From Betaproteobacteria bacterium (lineage in GTDB: Bacteria; Pseudomonadota; Gammaproteobacteria; Burkholderiales; Casimicrobiaceae): a stretch of 14,419 nt of DNA. Location of the stretch: assembly GCA_025355395.1 (NCBI GenBank), contig JANXZT010000555.1, positions 1 to 14,419 of the forward strand, written 5' to 3'. Shown piece by piece: positions 1-7,867 of this stretch; the stretch's first letter is position 1, and each line of letters begins with the position of its first letter. Below the pieces are notes generated by a model. It was not told the DNA's origin. It saw only the letters and a list, made by a program, of their open reading frames with translations, and searched no databases. The position numbers and the translations under genes were made by a program.

Positions 1-1596
1 CGCCGCAACCACCTGCGCGAAAATATTGTCGTGAGGATTGTTGGCTGCGCGAGCGAGCGCATCAAGACCATGGCCCACCGCTGCCTGCGAGCGCCCAGCC
101 TTGAACTGCGCGAACGCCGCCAGGTGCGCACGCATCTTTTCAGGATTGGGCTTGGCGAGCGCCGGCCGCGCGCTCTTGTCCTCGTCGACCTGAAAGGCGT
201 TGACGCCCACCACCGTCTGCTCGCCGGTCTCGATCTTGTCCTGAAAGCGCTGCGCCGATTCGCCGATGATCCTTTGCACGACGCCGGCTTCGACGGCGCG
301 GTACATGCCGCCCGCCAGGTCGACCATGCCCATCACCCGCAGGATCTCCTCCTCCATCTGATTGGTAAGCGTCTCGACGTAAAAGCTGCCGCCCAGGGGA
401 TCGATGACGTCGGTGAGGTGCGCCTCTTCGCGCAGGATGTTCTGGGTGGCCACTGCGATGCGCGCCCCGAATTCGGTGGGACACGACAGCGCCTCGTCGT
501 ACGCATCGGTGTGAAGCGATTGCAGGCCACCGAGGATCCCCGCCATCGCCTGCACCGTGACGCGGGAAATGTTGTTGAGCGGCTGTTGACGGGTGAGATC
601 GACGCCGGAGGTTTGGGCGTGGAACTTGAGCCGCCAACTGCGCGGATCCTTCGCGTCATAGCGCTCGCGTACGAGGCGCGCCCAGACGCGCCGACCCGCG
701 CGGAACTTGGCGATCTCCTCGAAAAAGCTCACCGAAATGTCGAAGAAGAATGTGAACCGCGGCAGGAACTGGTCCGGTACCATGCCGCGCGCCACGCAGT
801 CGTCGGCGGTCTGCAGTGCCGTGCAGAGCGCGAAGGCCATCGCCGCGGCAGGCGTGGCGCCGGATTGCTGCATGTGCTGCCCGATCACCGACATCGGGTT
901 CCAGCGCGGCAGATGACGGTTGCAGAATTCGATGTGATCGCCGAGGATCCTCCGCGCGCCGGGAAGGGCAATGCGAAAGAACATGTGGTTGGCAACGTAG
1001 TGACTGATGTAATCGCTTTGATTCGAGGTCCCGCTGATGCGATCCCACCCCACCCCGCGGCGCTTGGCGGTCGCCAGCAGGAAGGCGAGCAGCGTGAAGG
1101 GCGATGGATCATTCATCGCGCACGAGGTTTGGTCGAGATCCACGTCGGCGAGACAAGCGTCCATGTGCTCGACGGTATTCGCCACCACGCCGCAGGTGCC
1201 GAGGAGCTCGACATGCACCTCGTCCATGTCGTAGCCGCGGAACACCGAATTGCAGGGAATCAGGGACACCGCCGTGGCGCCCTGACCGATGATGTCGAGC
1301 AACCGCATGTTGTAATCGGCCGGCGTTCCCAGTCCGACGAGCTGGCGCTGGGTCCAGGTGCGGCCGCGATGCATCGTGGGATAAATTCCACGCGTGTAAG
1401 GCGGCTGTCCGGGATACCCCAGGTCCTCTTGATAGCGCTCGCCGCTCCAGTCGGCCGCCGTGTACAGCGGCTTGACGGAAAGGCCCGAGCGGTTTTCGGA
1501 GGATTTGTCAGCGCCGATCTGCGCGGCGTAGTCTTTTTCCCATTGTGTGAGGCCGGTAGCGGGTTGCAGCAAGGTCGAGTCCAGTGGCTTGTTCAT
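1..1596 (-). CDS. Adenosylcobalamin-dependent acyl-CoA mutase, large (catalytic) subunit, unassigned substrate; C-terminus cut by window edge
   Basis: The frame is open from ATG 1596 to base 1 (532 codons). It encodes the TIM-barrel subunit of the methylmalonyl-CoA mutase family, which rearranges the carbon skeleton of acyl-CoAs by radical chemistry. Family landmarks are clear: TRGIYPTM (70-75), WTQRQ (81-85), FRGYD (118-122), RWNPMSVIGQHM (231-242, His241 matching the catalytic His244 of the Propionibacterium enzyme), QTSG, NNI, and LQSLHTDAYDEAL. Separate-subunit large chains are about 560 residues, so only a short tail is missing. The start is set by AGGA just upstream, 10 nt after the small-subunit stop. 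By hand alignment, substrate-selecting Tyr89 is Leu86, Ala116 is Ile113 and carboxylate-binding Arg207 is Asn203. This matches neither methylmalonyl-CoA (Tyr/Arg), isobutyryl-CoA (Phe/Gln) nor 2-hydroxyisobutyryl-CoA mutase (Ile/Asp/Gln). The family is certain; the substrate is open. Confidence 0.93.
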   Translation of the reverse strand, partial: MNKPLDSTLLQPATGLTQWEKDYAAQIGADKSSENRSGLSVKPLYTAADWSGERYQEDLGYPGQPPYTRGIYPTMHRGRTWTQRQLVGLGTPADYNMRLLDIIGQGATAVSLIPCNSVFRGYDMDEVHVELLGTCGVVANTVEHMDACLADVDLDQTSCAMNDPSPFTLLAFLLATAKRRGVGWDRISGTSNQSDYISHYVANHMFFRIALPGARRILGDHIEFCNRHLPRWNPMSVIGQHMQQSGATPAAAMAFALCTALQTADDCVARGMVPDQFLPRFTFFFDISVSFFEEIAKFRAGRRVWARLVRERYDAKDPRSWRLKFHAQTSGVDLTRQQPLNNISRVTVQAMAGILGGLQSLHTDAYDEALSCPTEFGARIAVATQNILREEAHLTDVIDPLGGSFYVETLTNQMEEEILRVMGMVDLAGGMYRAVEAGVVQRIIGESAQRFQDKIETGEQTVVGVNAFQVDEDKSARPALAKPNPEKMRAHLAAFAQFKAGRSQAAVGHGLDALARAANNPHDNIFAQVVAA

Positions 1597-1606
1597 CGCA
1601 GTTCCT

Positions 1607-2023
1607 TCATGCGGCAAAGCGTTGGGCGCGCAGCTTCGGCACCATTTCGCGGATGTAATCAGAGATGTCGTCGAGTCCGGCGCCGGGATGGAAGACGCGG
1701 GCGACACCCGCCGCGAGCAGCGTTGTTTCATCTTCGTCGGGAACGATGCCGCCCACGATCACGGCCACGTCATCGAGACCCGCTATGCGCAGCGCAGCCA
1801 TCAGCTTCGGCACGATAAGGTGGTCGGTAGCCAGCGAGGAGATGCCGATCACGTCGACGTCCTCTTCGGCCGCAAGCTTCACCACCGCGGCGATGTCCTG
1901 CCACGGCGGCGTATAGATCACTTCCATGCCGGCATCGCGCAAATGGGCGGCCACCACGCGGCTGCCGCGATCGTGGCCATCGAGGCCGATCTTGGTTACC
2001 AGCACCTTCGGTATCACGTTCAT
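1607..2023 (-). CDS. Acyl-CoA mutase small subunit, cobalamin-binding
   Basis: This 138-residue protein is a stand-alone B12-binding Rossmann domain, the partner of the large subunit just downstream. It has the base-off/His-on signature GLDGHDRG (residues 13-20, with His17 as lower axial cobalt ligand), the SSL segment (62-64) and the GG turn (91-92) that hold the nucleotide tail. Its length is usual for split mutases of the IcmB/HcmB kind, whereas methylmalonyl-CoA mutase usually carries this domain fused at the C-terminus of the large chain. The ATG lies 3 nt after the tetR stop, so the regulator and both mutase subunits should be co-translated from one mRNA. The substrate cannot be read from this subunit. 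No MeaB-type chaperone GTPase gene is in the window; one could lie past the left edge. Confidence 0.95.
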   Translation of the reverse strand: MNVIPKVLVTKIGLDGHDRGSRVVAAHLRDAGMEVIYTPPWQDIAAVVKLAAEEDVDVIGISSLATDHLIVPKLMAALRIAGLDDVAVIVGGIVPDEDETTLLAAGVARVFHPGAGLDDISDYIREMVPKLRAQRFAA

Positions 2024-2026
2024 CGA

Positions 2027-2611
2027 TCATTCCTGGTTGGAGGGCCGGCGCAGCAACGCGACAAAGCCACGGGCGATCGCAGCCGCATCGTCACGGCCGG
2101 GGCGATACCACGTCTGCGACCAGTTGAGGGCGCCCAGCAGCATGAGGCGCAGCGTGCGCCGGTCGGTTCCGGCACGCAGCGGCAGCGCATCGGTGAGATC
2201 GACAAAAACGCGCTCGTACCGATCGCGCAGCGCTACCAGACGGGCGCCGATCGCCGGCACGTCGGAGGGGCGCACCCGGATGACCACCTGAGCGTAATCG
2301 CTTTCTTCCAGCAGCGCTTCGAGATGCGCCACGCACGCCGCCTCCACCCGCTGCCAAGGGTCGACCTGATCCTTGATCGCAGCGGCAACACGCTCCGAAA
2401 TGCGGCGCACACCTTCTTCATAGACGGCGGCAAGCAGATCTTCCTTCGCCGCAAAGTGGTAGTACAGCGAGCCCGGCAACATGTCGACCCTGCGCACGAT
2501 GTCGCGAATCGATGTGCCGGCGAACCCCTGGCTGCCGAACAAGCGGGCTGCTTCATCCAGAAGCATCGGCAGACGGTTGTCCACACGCGGCACGCGAAGG
2601 GGCCGGTTCAT
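2027..2611 (-). CDS. TetR/AcrR-family transcriptional regulator
   Basis: This 194-residue protein has a classic TetR N-terminal DNA-binding domain: an AARLFGSQGFAGTSIRDI helix pair (21-38), then the recognition segment VDMLPGSLYYHFAAKEDLL (42-60). The C-terminal half (about 80-190) is the variable ligand and dimerisation domain, and nothing in it identifies the ligand. It is the first gene of the minus-strand operon with the two mutase subunits, and it is divergent from the acyl-CoA synthetase/ABC transporter operon. By analogy with TetR regulators of fatty-acid and aromatic-acid catabolism, it is likely a repressor released by an acyl-CoA or the free acid, controlling both directions and itself; this is inference. 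Dyads at 2646-2663 and 2753-2775 in the shared intergenic region are candidate operators. Confidence 0.93.
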   Translation of the reverse strand: MNRPLRVPRVDNRLPMLLDEAARLFGSQGFAGTSIRDIVRRVDMLPGSLYYHFAAKEDLLAAVYEEGVRRISERVAAAIKDQVDPWQRVEAACVAHLEALLEESDYAQVVIRVRPSDVPAIGARLVALRDRYERVFVDLTDALPLRAGTDRRTLRLMLLGALNWSQTWYRPGRDDAAAIARGFVALLRRPSNQE

Positions 2612-2645
2612 TGTCAGTTGCCGGTTGCCAGGTGCCAGGACGTAG

Positions 2646-2663
2646 AAAACAAGTGTTTGTTTT
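2646..2663. promoter_or_regulatory. Candidate TetR operator: AT-rich inverted repeat
   Basis: AAAACAA-GTGT-TTGTTTT forms a perfect 7-bp inverted repeat around a 4-bp centre. It lies 35-52 bp upstream of the tetR ATG, in an AT-rich patch of otherwise GC-rich DNA. Size and position suit autoregulation by the TetR protein and overlap with the leftward promoter. Binding is inference. Confidence 0.45.
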
Positions 2664-2752
2664 AGTACGAAAGCGGCTTGGCGTCAAGAACCAAACACCG
2701 GGTACCCAGCACGCGTCCCATCCTTCCCGGTTTTGAAGTAGACACGGGGTGA

Positions 2753-2787
2753 GGCGCGTTCCTAGGACGTGCGCCTTCCTATAGAAT
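2753..2787 (+). promoter_or_regulatory. Possible promoter and second dyad upstream of the acyl-CoA synthetase operon
   Basis: An imperfect dyad at 2753-2775 has GGCGC/GCGCC arms and a perfect TCCTAGGA core (2760-2767). It is followed at once by TATAGAAT (2780-2787), the best -10-like element before the synthetase. The -35 match (TTCCTA, 2759-2764, 17-nt spacing to TAGAAT) is poor. If the -10 is real, the dyad covers the -35 and spacer, where a repressor would block transcription of the importer operon. The synthetase ATG lies about 70 bp downstream. Confidence 0.3.
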
Positions 2788-2855
2788 CGCCCGACCGTGC
2801 CACCGATGCGCGCGGGTACCAGGCACGACGCAGGTTAACGAGGCCCGAGGAGGAG

Positions 2856-4796
2856 ATGGACACCCGGCTCGACACGTTCCCGCGGCTTCTGCTGCGTAAC
2901 GCGCAACAGCTCGGCGCGCATCCAGCCATGCGCGAAAAAGACCTCGGCATATGGCAGACGTGGACGTGGCGCCAGGTCGCCGACGAGGTTCGTGCGCTCG
3001 CGTGCGGGCTCGCGGCGCAGGGCTTCAGCCGCGGTATGCATCTTGCGATCATCGGCGACAACCGTCCACGCCTTTACTGGTCCATGGCCGCCGCGCAGGC
3101 GCTGGGCGGCGTGCCGCTGCCCATGTATCAGGATGCACCCGCGGCGGAGTTCATCTTTGTGCTCAATGATGCCGAGATTGCCTACGCCGTCGTCGAAGAC
3201 CAGGAGCAGGTCGACAAGATGCTCGAGGCCACCGCGCAGGCGCCCACCCTTGCGCACATTTTTTACGACGACCCGCGGGGTCTTGGCGACTATGAAGGCG
3301 TAATGAGCTTCGAGCGGCTGCAGGAGATCGGACGCGAGTTCGACCGCGCTCATCCTGAATTCTTCGAAGCGGAAGTGGAAAAGGGGCGACCTATCGACGT
3401 CTGCGTGATGCTCTATACCTCCGGCACCACCGGCAAGCCCAAGGGTGTGTGCCAGACCCATGCCGCGTTTATCGCGGCCGGCTCCGGGGGCGCGCAGTTC
3501 GACAATCTCACCCAGCACGACAGCATGCTTTCCTACCTGCCGATGGCGTGGGTAGGCGACCATCTTTTTTCTTATGTGCAAGCGGTGATCACCGGTATGA
3601 CGGTCAATTGCCCCGAGTCGGCCGATACGGTGATGAGCGACATGCGCGAGATCGGCCCCACTTATTACTTTGCGCCGCCGCGAATCTTCGAAAACCTGCT
3701 GACCCAGGTCATCATCCGCATGGAAGACGCGAGCGCGATCAAGCGCTGGCTCTTTCACCGGTTCATGGCCGTCGCGCGGCACTGCGGTGCCGAAATCCTC
3801 GAGCACAAGCCCGTACGCCTCATCGATCGCGCCGCGTATGCCCTCGGCGATCTGCTGGTGTATGCGCCGCTGCGCAATGTGCTCGGCATGTCGCGCATTC
3901 GCGTGGCCTACACCGCGGGTGCCGCGATCGGGCCGGACCTTTTCCGTTTTTATCGCTCGATCGGTATCAACCTGAAGCAGCTCTACGGCTTGACCGAAAC
4001 CTGCGCCTACGGCTGCCTGCAGCCTAGCGGCGGAGTGAGGCTCGAGACGGTGGGCAAACCGGCGCCGGGCGTGGAGGTCAAAATCGCCGACACCGGCGAA
4101 GTGTTGCTGCGCGGCCCGATGCTGCTGAAGGAATATTACAAGCGACCGGACGCCACCGCCGACTCCATCGATGCCGAAGGGTACTTTCACACCGGCGACG
4201 CCGGCTTCTTCGATCCCGAAGGACAGCTTCGGATCATCGATCGCGCCAAGGATGTGGGTAAGCTCGCCAACGGCTCGCTGTACGCGCCCAACTATATCGA
4301 GAACAAGCTCAAGTTCTTCCCGCACATCAAGGAAGCGGTCGCGTTTGGCGCCAATCGCGACGAGGTCTGCACCTTCATCAACATCGACCTGGGCTCGGTG
4401 GGCAACTGGGCCGAGCGCCGCAACATCGCGTATTCGGGCTATACCGATCTCGCCCAAAAGCCGGAGGTCTATGCGCTCGTGCGCGAATGCGTCGAGAAGG
4501 TGAATGCGGACCTCGCGACCGATCCGGCACTGGCCGATTCCCAGGTGCACCGATTCCTGGTGCTGCACAAGGAGCTCGACCCCGACGACGATGAGCTGAC
4601 CCGAACGCGCAAGGTGCGCCGCGGCTTCGTCGCCGATAAGTATGCGGTCCTGATCGAGGCGCTTTACGCCGGCAAGACGGTGCAGCACGTGGAGACGCAG
4701 ATGAAGTTCGAGGACGGCCGGACCGGCATCGTGGCCGCCGATCTTCGCATCGACACGGCAAAAACCTTTCCCGCGCACGTAAGCAAGGCGGCATGA
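2856..4796 (+). CDS. AMP-forming acyl-CoA synthetase, long-chain fatty-acid type
   Basis: This 646-residue cytoplasmic enzyme of the ANL superfamily makes an acyl-adenylate from a carboxylic acid and ATP and then transfers the acyl group to CoA. The phosphate-binding loop YTSGTTGKPKG (187-197), YGLTETC (377-383), the HTGD motif (445-448), the hinge segment DRAKD (462-466) and the C-terminal TRTRKVRR (582-589) are all present. The length and the inserts between motifs fit the long-chain synthetase branch. The ATG at 2856 is chosen because AGGAGG (2848-2853) directly precedes it; the frame runs 29 codons further upstream but without a ribosome site. It heads the plus-strand operon, 73 nt before livG, and is divergent from the tetR-mutase operon. 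This suggests it activates the acid imported by the neighbouring transporter. The chain type of the substrate cannot be told from the sequence. Confidence 0.92.
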   Translation: MDTRLDTFPRLLLRNAQQLGAHPAMREKDLGIWQTWTWRQVADEVRALACGLAAQGFSRGMHLAIIGDNRPRLYWSMAAAQALGGVPLPMYQDAPAAEFIFVLNDAEIAYAVVEDQEQVDKMLEATAQAPTLAHIFYDDPRGLGDYEGVMSFERLQEIGREFDRAHPEFFEAEVEKGRPIDVCVMLYTSGTTGKPKGVCQTHAAFIAAGSGGAQFDNLTQHDSMLSYLPMAWVGDHLFSYVQAVITGMTVNCPESADTVMSDMREIGPTYYFAPPRIFENLLTQVIIRMEDASAIKRWLFHRFMAVARHCGAEILEHKPVRLIDRAAYALGDLLVYAPLRNVLGMSRIRVAYTAGAAIGPDLFRFYRSIGINLKQLYGLTETCAYGCLQPSGGVRLETVGKPAPGVEVKIADTGEVLLRGPMLLKEYYKRPDATADSIDAEGYFHTGDAGFFDPEGQLRIIDRAKDVGKLANGSLYAPNYIENKLKFFPHIKEAVAFGANRDEVCTFINIDLGSVGNWAERRNIAYSGYTDLAQKPEVYALVRECVEKVNADLATDPALADSQVHRFLVLHKELDPDDDELTRTRKVRRGFVADKYAVLIEALYAGKTVQHVETQMKFEDGRTGIVAADLRIDTAKTFPAHVSKAA

Positions 4797-4869
4797 GGAC
4801 CGGCGCGACAGCCTGTGCCGATGCCGGAGCGCAGGTCGGCCTGCACGCCATCCCTGCGACCCCGGCGTC

Positions 4870-5664
4870 ATGACCACCGCCGCGGCGCGTCCGATTGGCG
4901 ATGTCATTCTCACTCTGGAGCACATTTCGCTTGCGTTCGGGGGCGTGAAGGCGCTGGCCGACATCAGCTTCGATGTGCGTGAGCACGAGATCCGCGCCAT
5001 CATCGGCCCCAACGGCGCCGGCAAGAGCTCGATGCTCAATGTCATCAACGGGGTGTATCGACCGCAGGAGGGCACCATCACCTTTCGCGGTGAAGTGCGA
5101 CGCAACATGGAGCCGCATCATGCTGCCGCGCAGGGCATCGCGCGCACGTTCCAGAACATCGCGCTCTTCAAGGGCATGAGCGTGCTTGACAACATCATGA
5201 CTGGGCGCAATCTCCGGATGCGCACATCGTTCATCGAGCATGCGCTCCACTGGGGTCGGGCTAATCGCGAGGAAATCGAGAACCGGCACCGGGTCGAGGA
5301 GATCATCGACTTCCTGGAGATTCAGCACATCCGCAAGGCTCCCGTCGGCAAGTTGCCCTACGGGTTACAGAAGCGGGTGGAGCTCGCGCGGGCGCTGGCG
5401 GCAGAGCCTTCGCTGTTGCTGCTGGATGAACCGATGGCGGGAATGAACGTCGAGGAAAAGCAGGACATGTGCCGCTTCGTGCTCGACGTGAATGGCCAGT
5501 ACGGCACCACCATCGTGCTGATCGAGCATGACATGGGCGTGGTCATGGATATCTCCGACCGCGTCGTCGTGCTCGATTACGGCAGGAAGATCGGCGACGG
5601 CGTCCCCGACGAGGTGCGCAGCAGCAAGGCGGTGATCGACGCCTATCTCGGCGCAGCCCACTGA
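4870..5664 (+). CDS. livG: ABC transporter ATP-binding protein, LivG type
   Basis: This 264-residue ATPase is of the branched-chain amino acid (HAAT) importer class and sits on the cytoplasmic face of the permease dimer. Seen: Walker A GPNGAGKS (46-53), Q-loop RTFQN (92-96), Walker B LLLLDEP (182-188) and the switch His220 in IEHDM. The ABC signature is LPYGLQK (162-168), the relaxed form usual for LivG rather than LSGGQ. The LivG insert (about 115-140) between Q-loop and signature is present. No clear ribosome site precedes the ATG, so translation may depend on the upstream synthetase. Its stop overlaps the livH start (TGATG), implying translational coupling. The ligand is unlikely to be leucine given the ligase genes around it; this class also carries aromatic and other organic acids. 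Confidence 0.94.
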   Translation: MTTAAARPIGDVILTLEHISLAFGGVKALADISFDVREHEIRAIIGPNGAGKSSMLNVINGVYRPQEGTITFRGEVRRNMEPHHAAAQGIARTFQNIALFKGMSVLDNIMTGRNLRMRTSFIEHALHWGRANREEIENRHRVEEIIDFLEIQHIRKAPVGKLPYGLQKRVELARALAAEPSLLLLDEPMAGMNVEEKQDMCRFVLDVNGQYGTTIVLIEHDMGVVMDISDRVVVLDYGRKIGDGVPDEVRSSKAVIDAYLGAAH

Positions 5665-6557
5665 TGCAGTTCTTTTTCGAAGTGCTGATCGGCGGACTCT
5701 TGAGCGGGGTGATGTACTCGCTTGTCGCGCTCGGGTTTGTATTGATCTACAAGGCCTCGGGCGTTTTCAATTTCGCGCAGGGTTCGATGGTTTTTTTTGC
5801 GGCCCTCACGTTTGTCGGACTGCTCGAGAAAGGACTCGGATTCTGGCTGGCACTTCCCGCCACCCTCGCGGTGATGATCGTGCTCGGTCTCGTGATCGAG
5901 CGCATCGTCTTGCGACCGCTGATCAATCAGCCGCAGATCACGCTGTTCATGGCAACGATCGGATTGAGCTTTTTCATCGAAGGGCTGGCGCAGCTCATGT
6001 GGGGTGCCAATGTGCGCGGCCTGGAGCTTGGCATTCAGGACGAGCCATTGCAGTGGGTCTCAGACGTGGCCGGGGTTAACGTTTCGAAGTTCGACCTGGT
6101 GGCGGCAGGCATTGCCGCGGTGCTGGTGTCGACCCTCGCCATATTTTTCAGCCGGACCAGGATCGGACGGGCGTTGCGTGCGGTCGCCGACGACCACCAG
6201 GCGGCACTGGCCGTGGGTATTCCGCTGCAGCAGATTTGGGGCATCGTGTGGGCCGTTGCCGGAGCGGTGGCGCTGGTCGCCGGGCTACTTTGGGGAGCGC
6301 GCAATGGGGTGCAGTTTGCGCTGACGTTCGTCGCCCTGAAGGCGTTGCCCGTGCTCATTCTCGGCGGATTCGAGTCGATTCCCGGTGCCGTCGTGGGCGG
6401 CCTCATCGTCGGCGCCTCCGAAAAGCTGGCCGAAGTCTATGTCGGCCCGTATGTCGGCGGCGGCATCGAAGGCTGGTTTCCGTACGTGCTCGCGCTACTC
6501 TTCCTGCTTGTTCGCCCCGAGGGTCTTTTCGGGGAAAAGATCATTCGACGGATCTGA
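5664..6557 (+). CDS. livH: ABC transporter inner-membrane permease, LivH type
   Basis: This 297-residue, highly hydrophobic protein is one of the two membrane subunits of the importer. The N-terminus has the family pattern GGLLSGVMYSLVALGFVLIY (10-29) followed by GVFNFAQG. The cytoplasmic coupling loop that docks on the ATPase is GRALRAVADDHQAALAVGI. The C-terminal part carries the conserved LGGFESIPGAVVGG segment and ends in RPEGLFGEK. About eight transmembrane segments can be read from hydrophobicity. The ATG overlaps the livG stop by one base. Confidence 0.95.
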   Translation: MQFFFEVLIGGLLSGVMYSLVALGFVLIYKASGVFNFAQGSMVFFAALTFVGLLEKGLGFWLALPATLAVMIVLGLVIERIVLRPLINQPQITLFMATIGLSFFIEGLAQLMWGANVRGLELGIQDEPLQWVSDVAGVNVSKFDLVAAGIAAVLVSTLAIFFSRTRIGRALRAVADDHQAALAVGIPLQQIWGIVWAVAGAVALVAGLLWGARNGVQFALTFVALKALPVLILGGFESIPGAVVGGLIVGASEKLAEVYVGPYVGGGIEGWFPYVLALLFLLVRPEGLFGEKIIRRI

Positions 6558-6655
6558 CGCCACATCGAATCCGACGCCAAATCCAACGTCATGTTCGACG
6601 TCGCACGCATTCTCCATTAGCGTTTCGCACGCGCCTGCCAGGATAAGCGCCCCTT

Positions 6656-7720
6656 ATGTTCTATCGCGAAGCAGGGCAGTACAAGACGACGTACGAGGCC
6701 GATTCGGCGATCTTTCCCATTCGCCAGGAACGGTTCGCCTTCTGGACATTTCTCGTCATCGCCTTTGTAGTGGTACCGCTGACCGCGTCGCCGTATCTAT
6801 TCTCGGCGATCCTGATTCCGTTTCTGATTCTGGCGCTGGCTGCCATCGGTTTGAACATTTTGACCGGGTACGCCGGGCAGCTTTCGTTGGGTAGCGCGGC
6901 GTTCATGGCCGTCGGCGCCTTCGCTTCCTACAACTTCGTGCTGCGGGTGCCGGGCATTCCGTTGCTGGTGGCGTTTGGGTGCGGCGGACTTTCAGCCGCT
7001 GCGGTGGGCATCCTGTTTGGTCTGCCAAGCTTGCGCATCCGTGGCTTTTATCTTGCGGTGGCTACATTGGCGGCGCAGTTTTTCATCGTCTGGTGCCTCA
7101 CCAAGATCGGCTGGTTCACCAATTACAGCGCCTCGGGGGTTATCACCGCCCAGGCACTGGTCATTCTGGGTTACACCTTCGACACCCCGCGGGCCAAATA
7201 CCTGCTGGTCCTGACCATCGTCGCTCTGATGGCGCTGGCAGCTAAGAACATGGCGCGCAGCAACACCGGCCGCAAGTGGATGGCGGTGCGCGACATGGAT
7301 GTGGCGGCCGAAGTCATCGGCATCCGGCTCATGTCGTCGAAGCTGCTTGCGTTTGCGGTCAGCTCGTTCTACTGCGGTGTTGCCGGTGCCCTCTACGCAT
7401 ACGCCTATCTGGGCACGGTGGAGCCCGAGGCTTACAACCTGGACTTGTCGTTTCGCATCCTGTTCATGATCATCATCGGCGGCATGGGTACCATCCTGGG
7501 CTCGTTCCTTGGCGCCGCATTCATTGTGTTGACCCCGATTTTGCTGAATATTTTCGTGCATACCTTTGCGCAATCGTTGCCGTCGTCGGTGTCCTCTAAT
7601 CTCGAGCCCATGGTGTTCGGCGGGATGATCATCTACTTTCTGGTGGTCGAGCCCCATGGCTTGGCACGGCTATGGCAAATCGGCAAGGAGAAGTTGCGCC
7701 TTTGGCCCTTTCCGCATTGA
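6656..7720 (+). CDS. livM: ABC transporter inner-membrane permease, LivM type
   Basis: This 354-residue second membrane subunit has the LivM landmarks AAIGLNILTGYAGQLSLG, the coupling loop GRKWMAVRDMDVAAEVIGI, and IIIGGMGTILGSFLGA near the C-terminus, ending VVEPHGLARLW. The N-terminus (MFYREAGQYKTTYEADSAIF) is a short cytoplasmic extension seen in organic-acid-type members of this class. An AGGA lies about 12 nt before the ATG. The 98-nt gap after livH holds no gene. About nine to ten membrane segments are expected. Confidence 0.95.
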   Translation: MFYREAGQYKTTYEADSAIFPIRQERFAFWTFLVIAFVVVPLTASPYLFSAILIPFLILALAAIGLNILTGYAGQLSLGSAAFMAVGAFASYNFVLRVPGIPLLVAFGCGGLSAAAVGILFGLPSLRIRGFYLAVATLAAQFFIVWCLTKIGWFTNYSASGVITAQALVILGYTFDTPRAKYLLVLTIVALMALAAKNMARSNTGRKWMAVRDMDVAAEVIGIRLMSSKLLAFAVSSFYCGVAGALYAYAYLGTVEPEAYNLDLSFRILFMIIIGGMGTILGSFLGAAFIVLTPILLNIFVHTFAQSLPSSVSSNLEPMVFGGMIIYFLVVEPHGLARLWQIGKEKLRLWPFPH

Positions 7721-7800
7721 CCGGCTACCGCCGCAGCAGAGTGCGTGGGTGCGGGAATACCCTGAATCAGGCGCATAATTCGGCGTCCGGCAATCTGAAA

Positions 7801-7830
7801 TAACGTTAGCTTGAATAACGTTATCTTGAC
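7801..7830 (+). promoter_or_regulatory. Tandem 15-bp direct repeat with palindromic cores upstream of the binding-protein gene
   Basis: TAACGTTAGCTTGAA is followed directly by TAACGTTATCTTGAC: two 15-bp units with 2 mismatches, each holding the perfect 8-bp palindrome TAACGTTA. They lie 38-67 bp before the binding-protein ATG in the 147-nt gap after livM. A regulator-binding site, or a promoter giving extra expression of the binding protein, is plausible. TTGAAT (7811-7816) and TTACAC (7834-7839) at 17-nt spacing are weak -35/-10 candidates. No binding protein can be named. Confidence 0.4.
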
Positions 7831-7867
7831 CGGTTACACATCAATCACCGACGGAAAGGATGAAATC

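Noticed and set aside
31..1818. 595-codon open frame on the plus strand
   Set aside because: It is a shadow of the mutase genes: the opposite strand gives recognisable mutase motifs through the same bases, while this product is Arg/His-rich with no family features. Long antisense frames are expected in GC-rich coding DNA.
2769..2855. Upstream in-frame extension of the acyl-CoA synthetase
   Set aside because: It has no ribosome site, overlaps the likely promoter, and its residues do not look like the family N-terminus; the ATG at 2856 follows AGGAGG.
2835..5108. 757-codon open frame on the minus strand opposite the acyl-CoA synthetase
   Set aside because: It runs across two real genes and their gap and gives a low-complexity, Arg/His/Val-rich product, whereas the plus strand encodes complete motif sets.
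7774..7779. CATAAT as a -10 box upstream of the binding-protein gene
   Set aside because: No -35-like hexamer lies 16-18 nt upstream, so the single hexamer is not enough.
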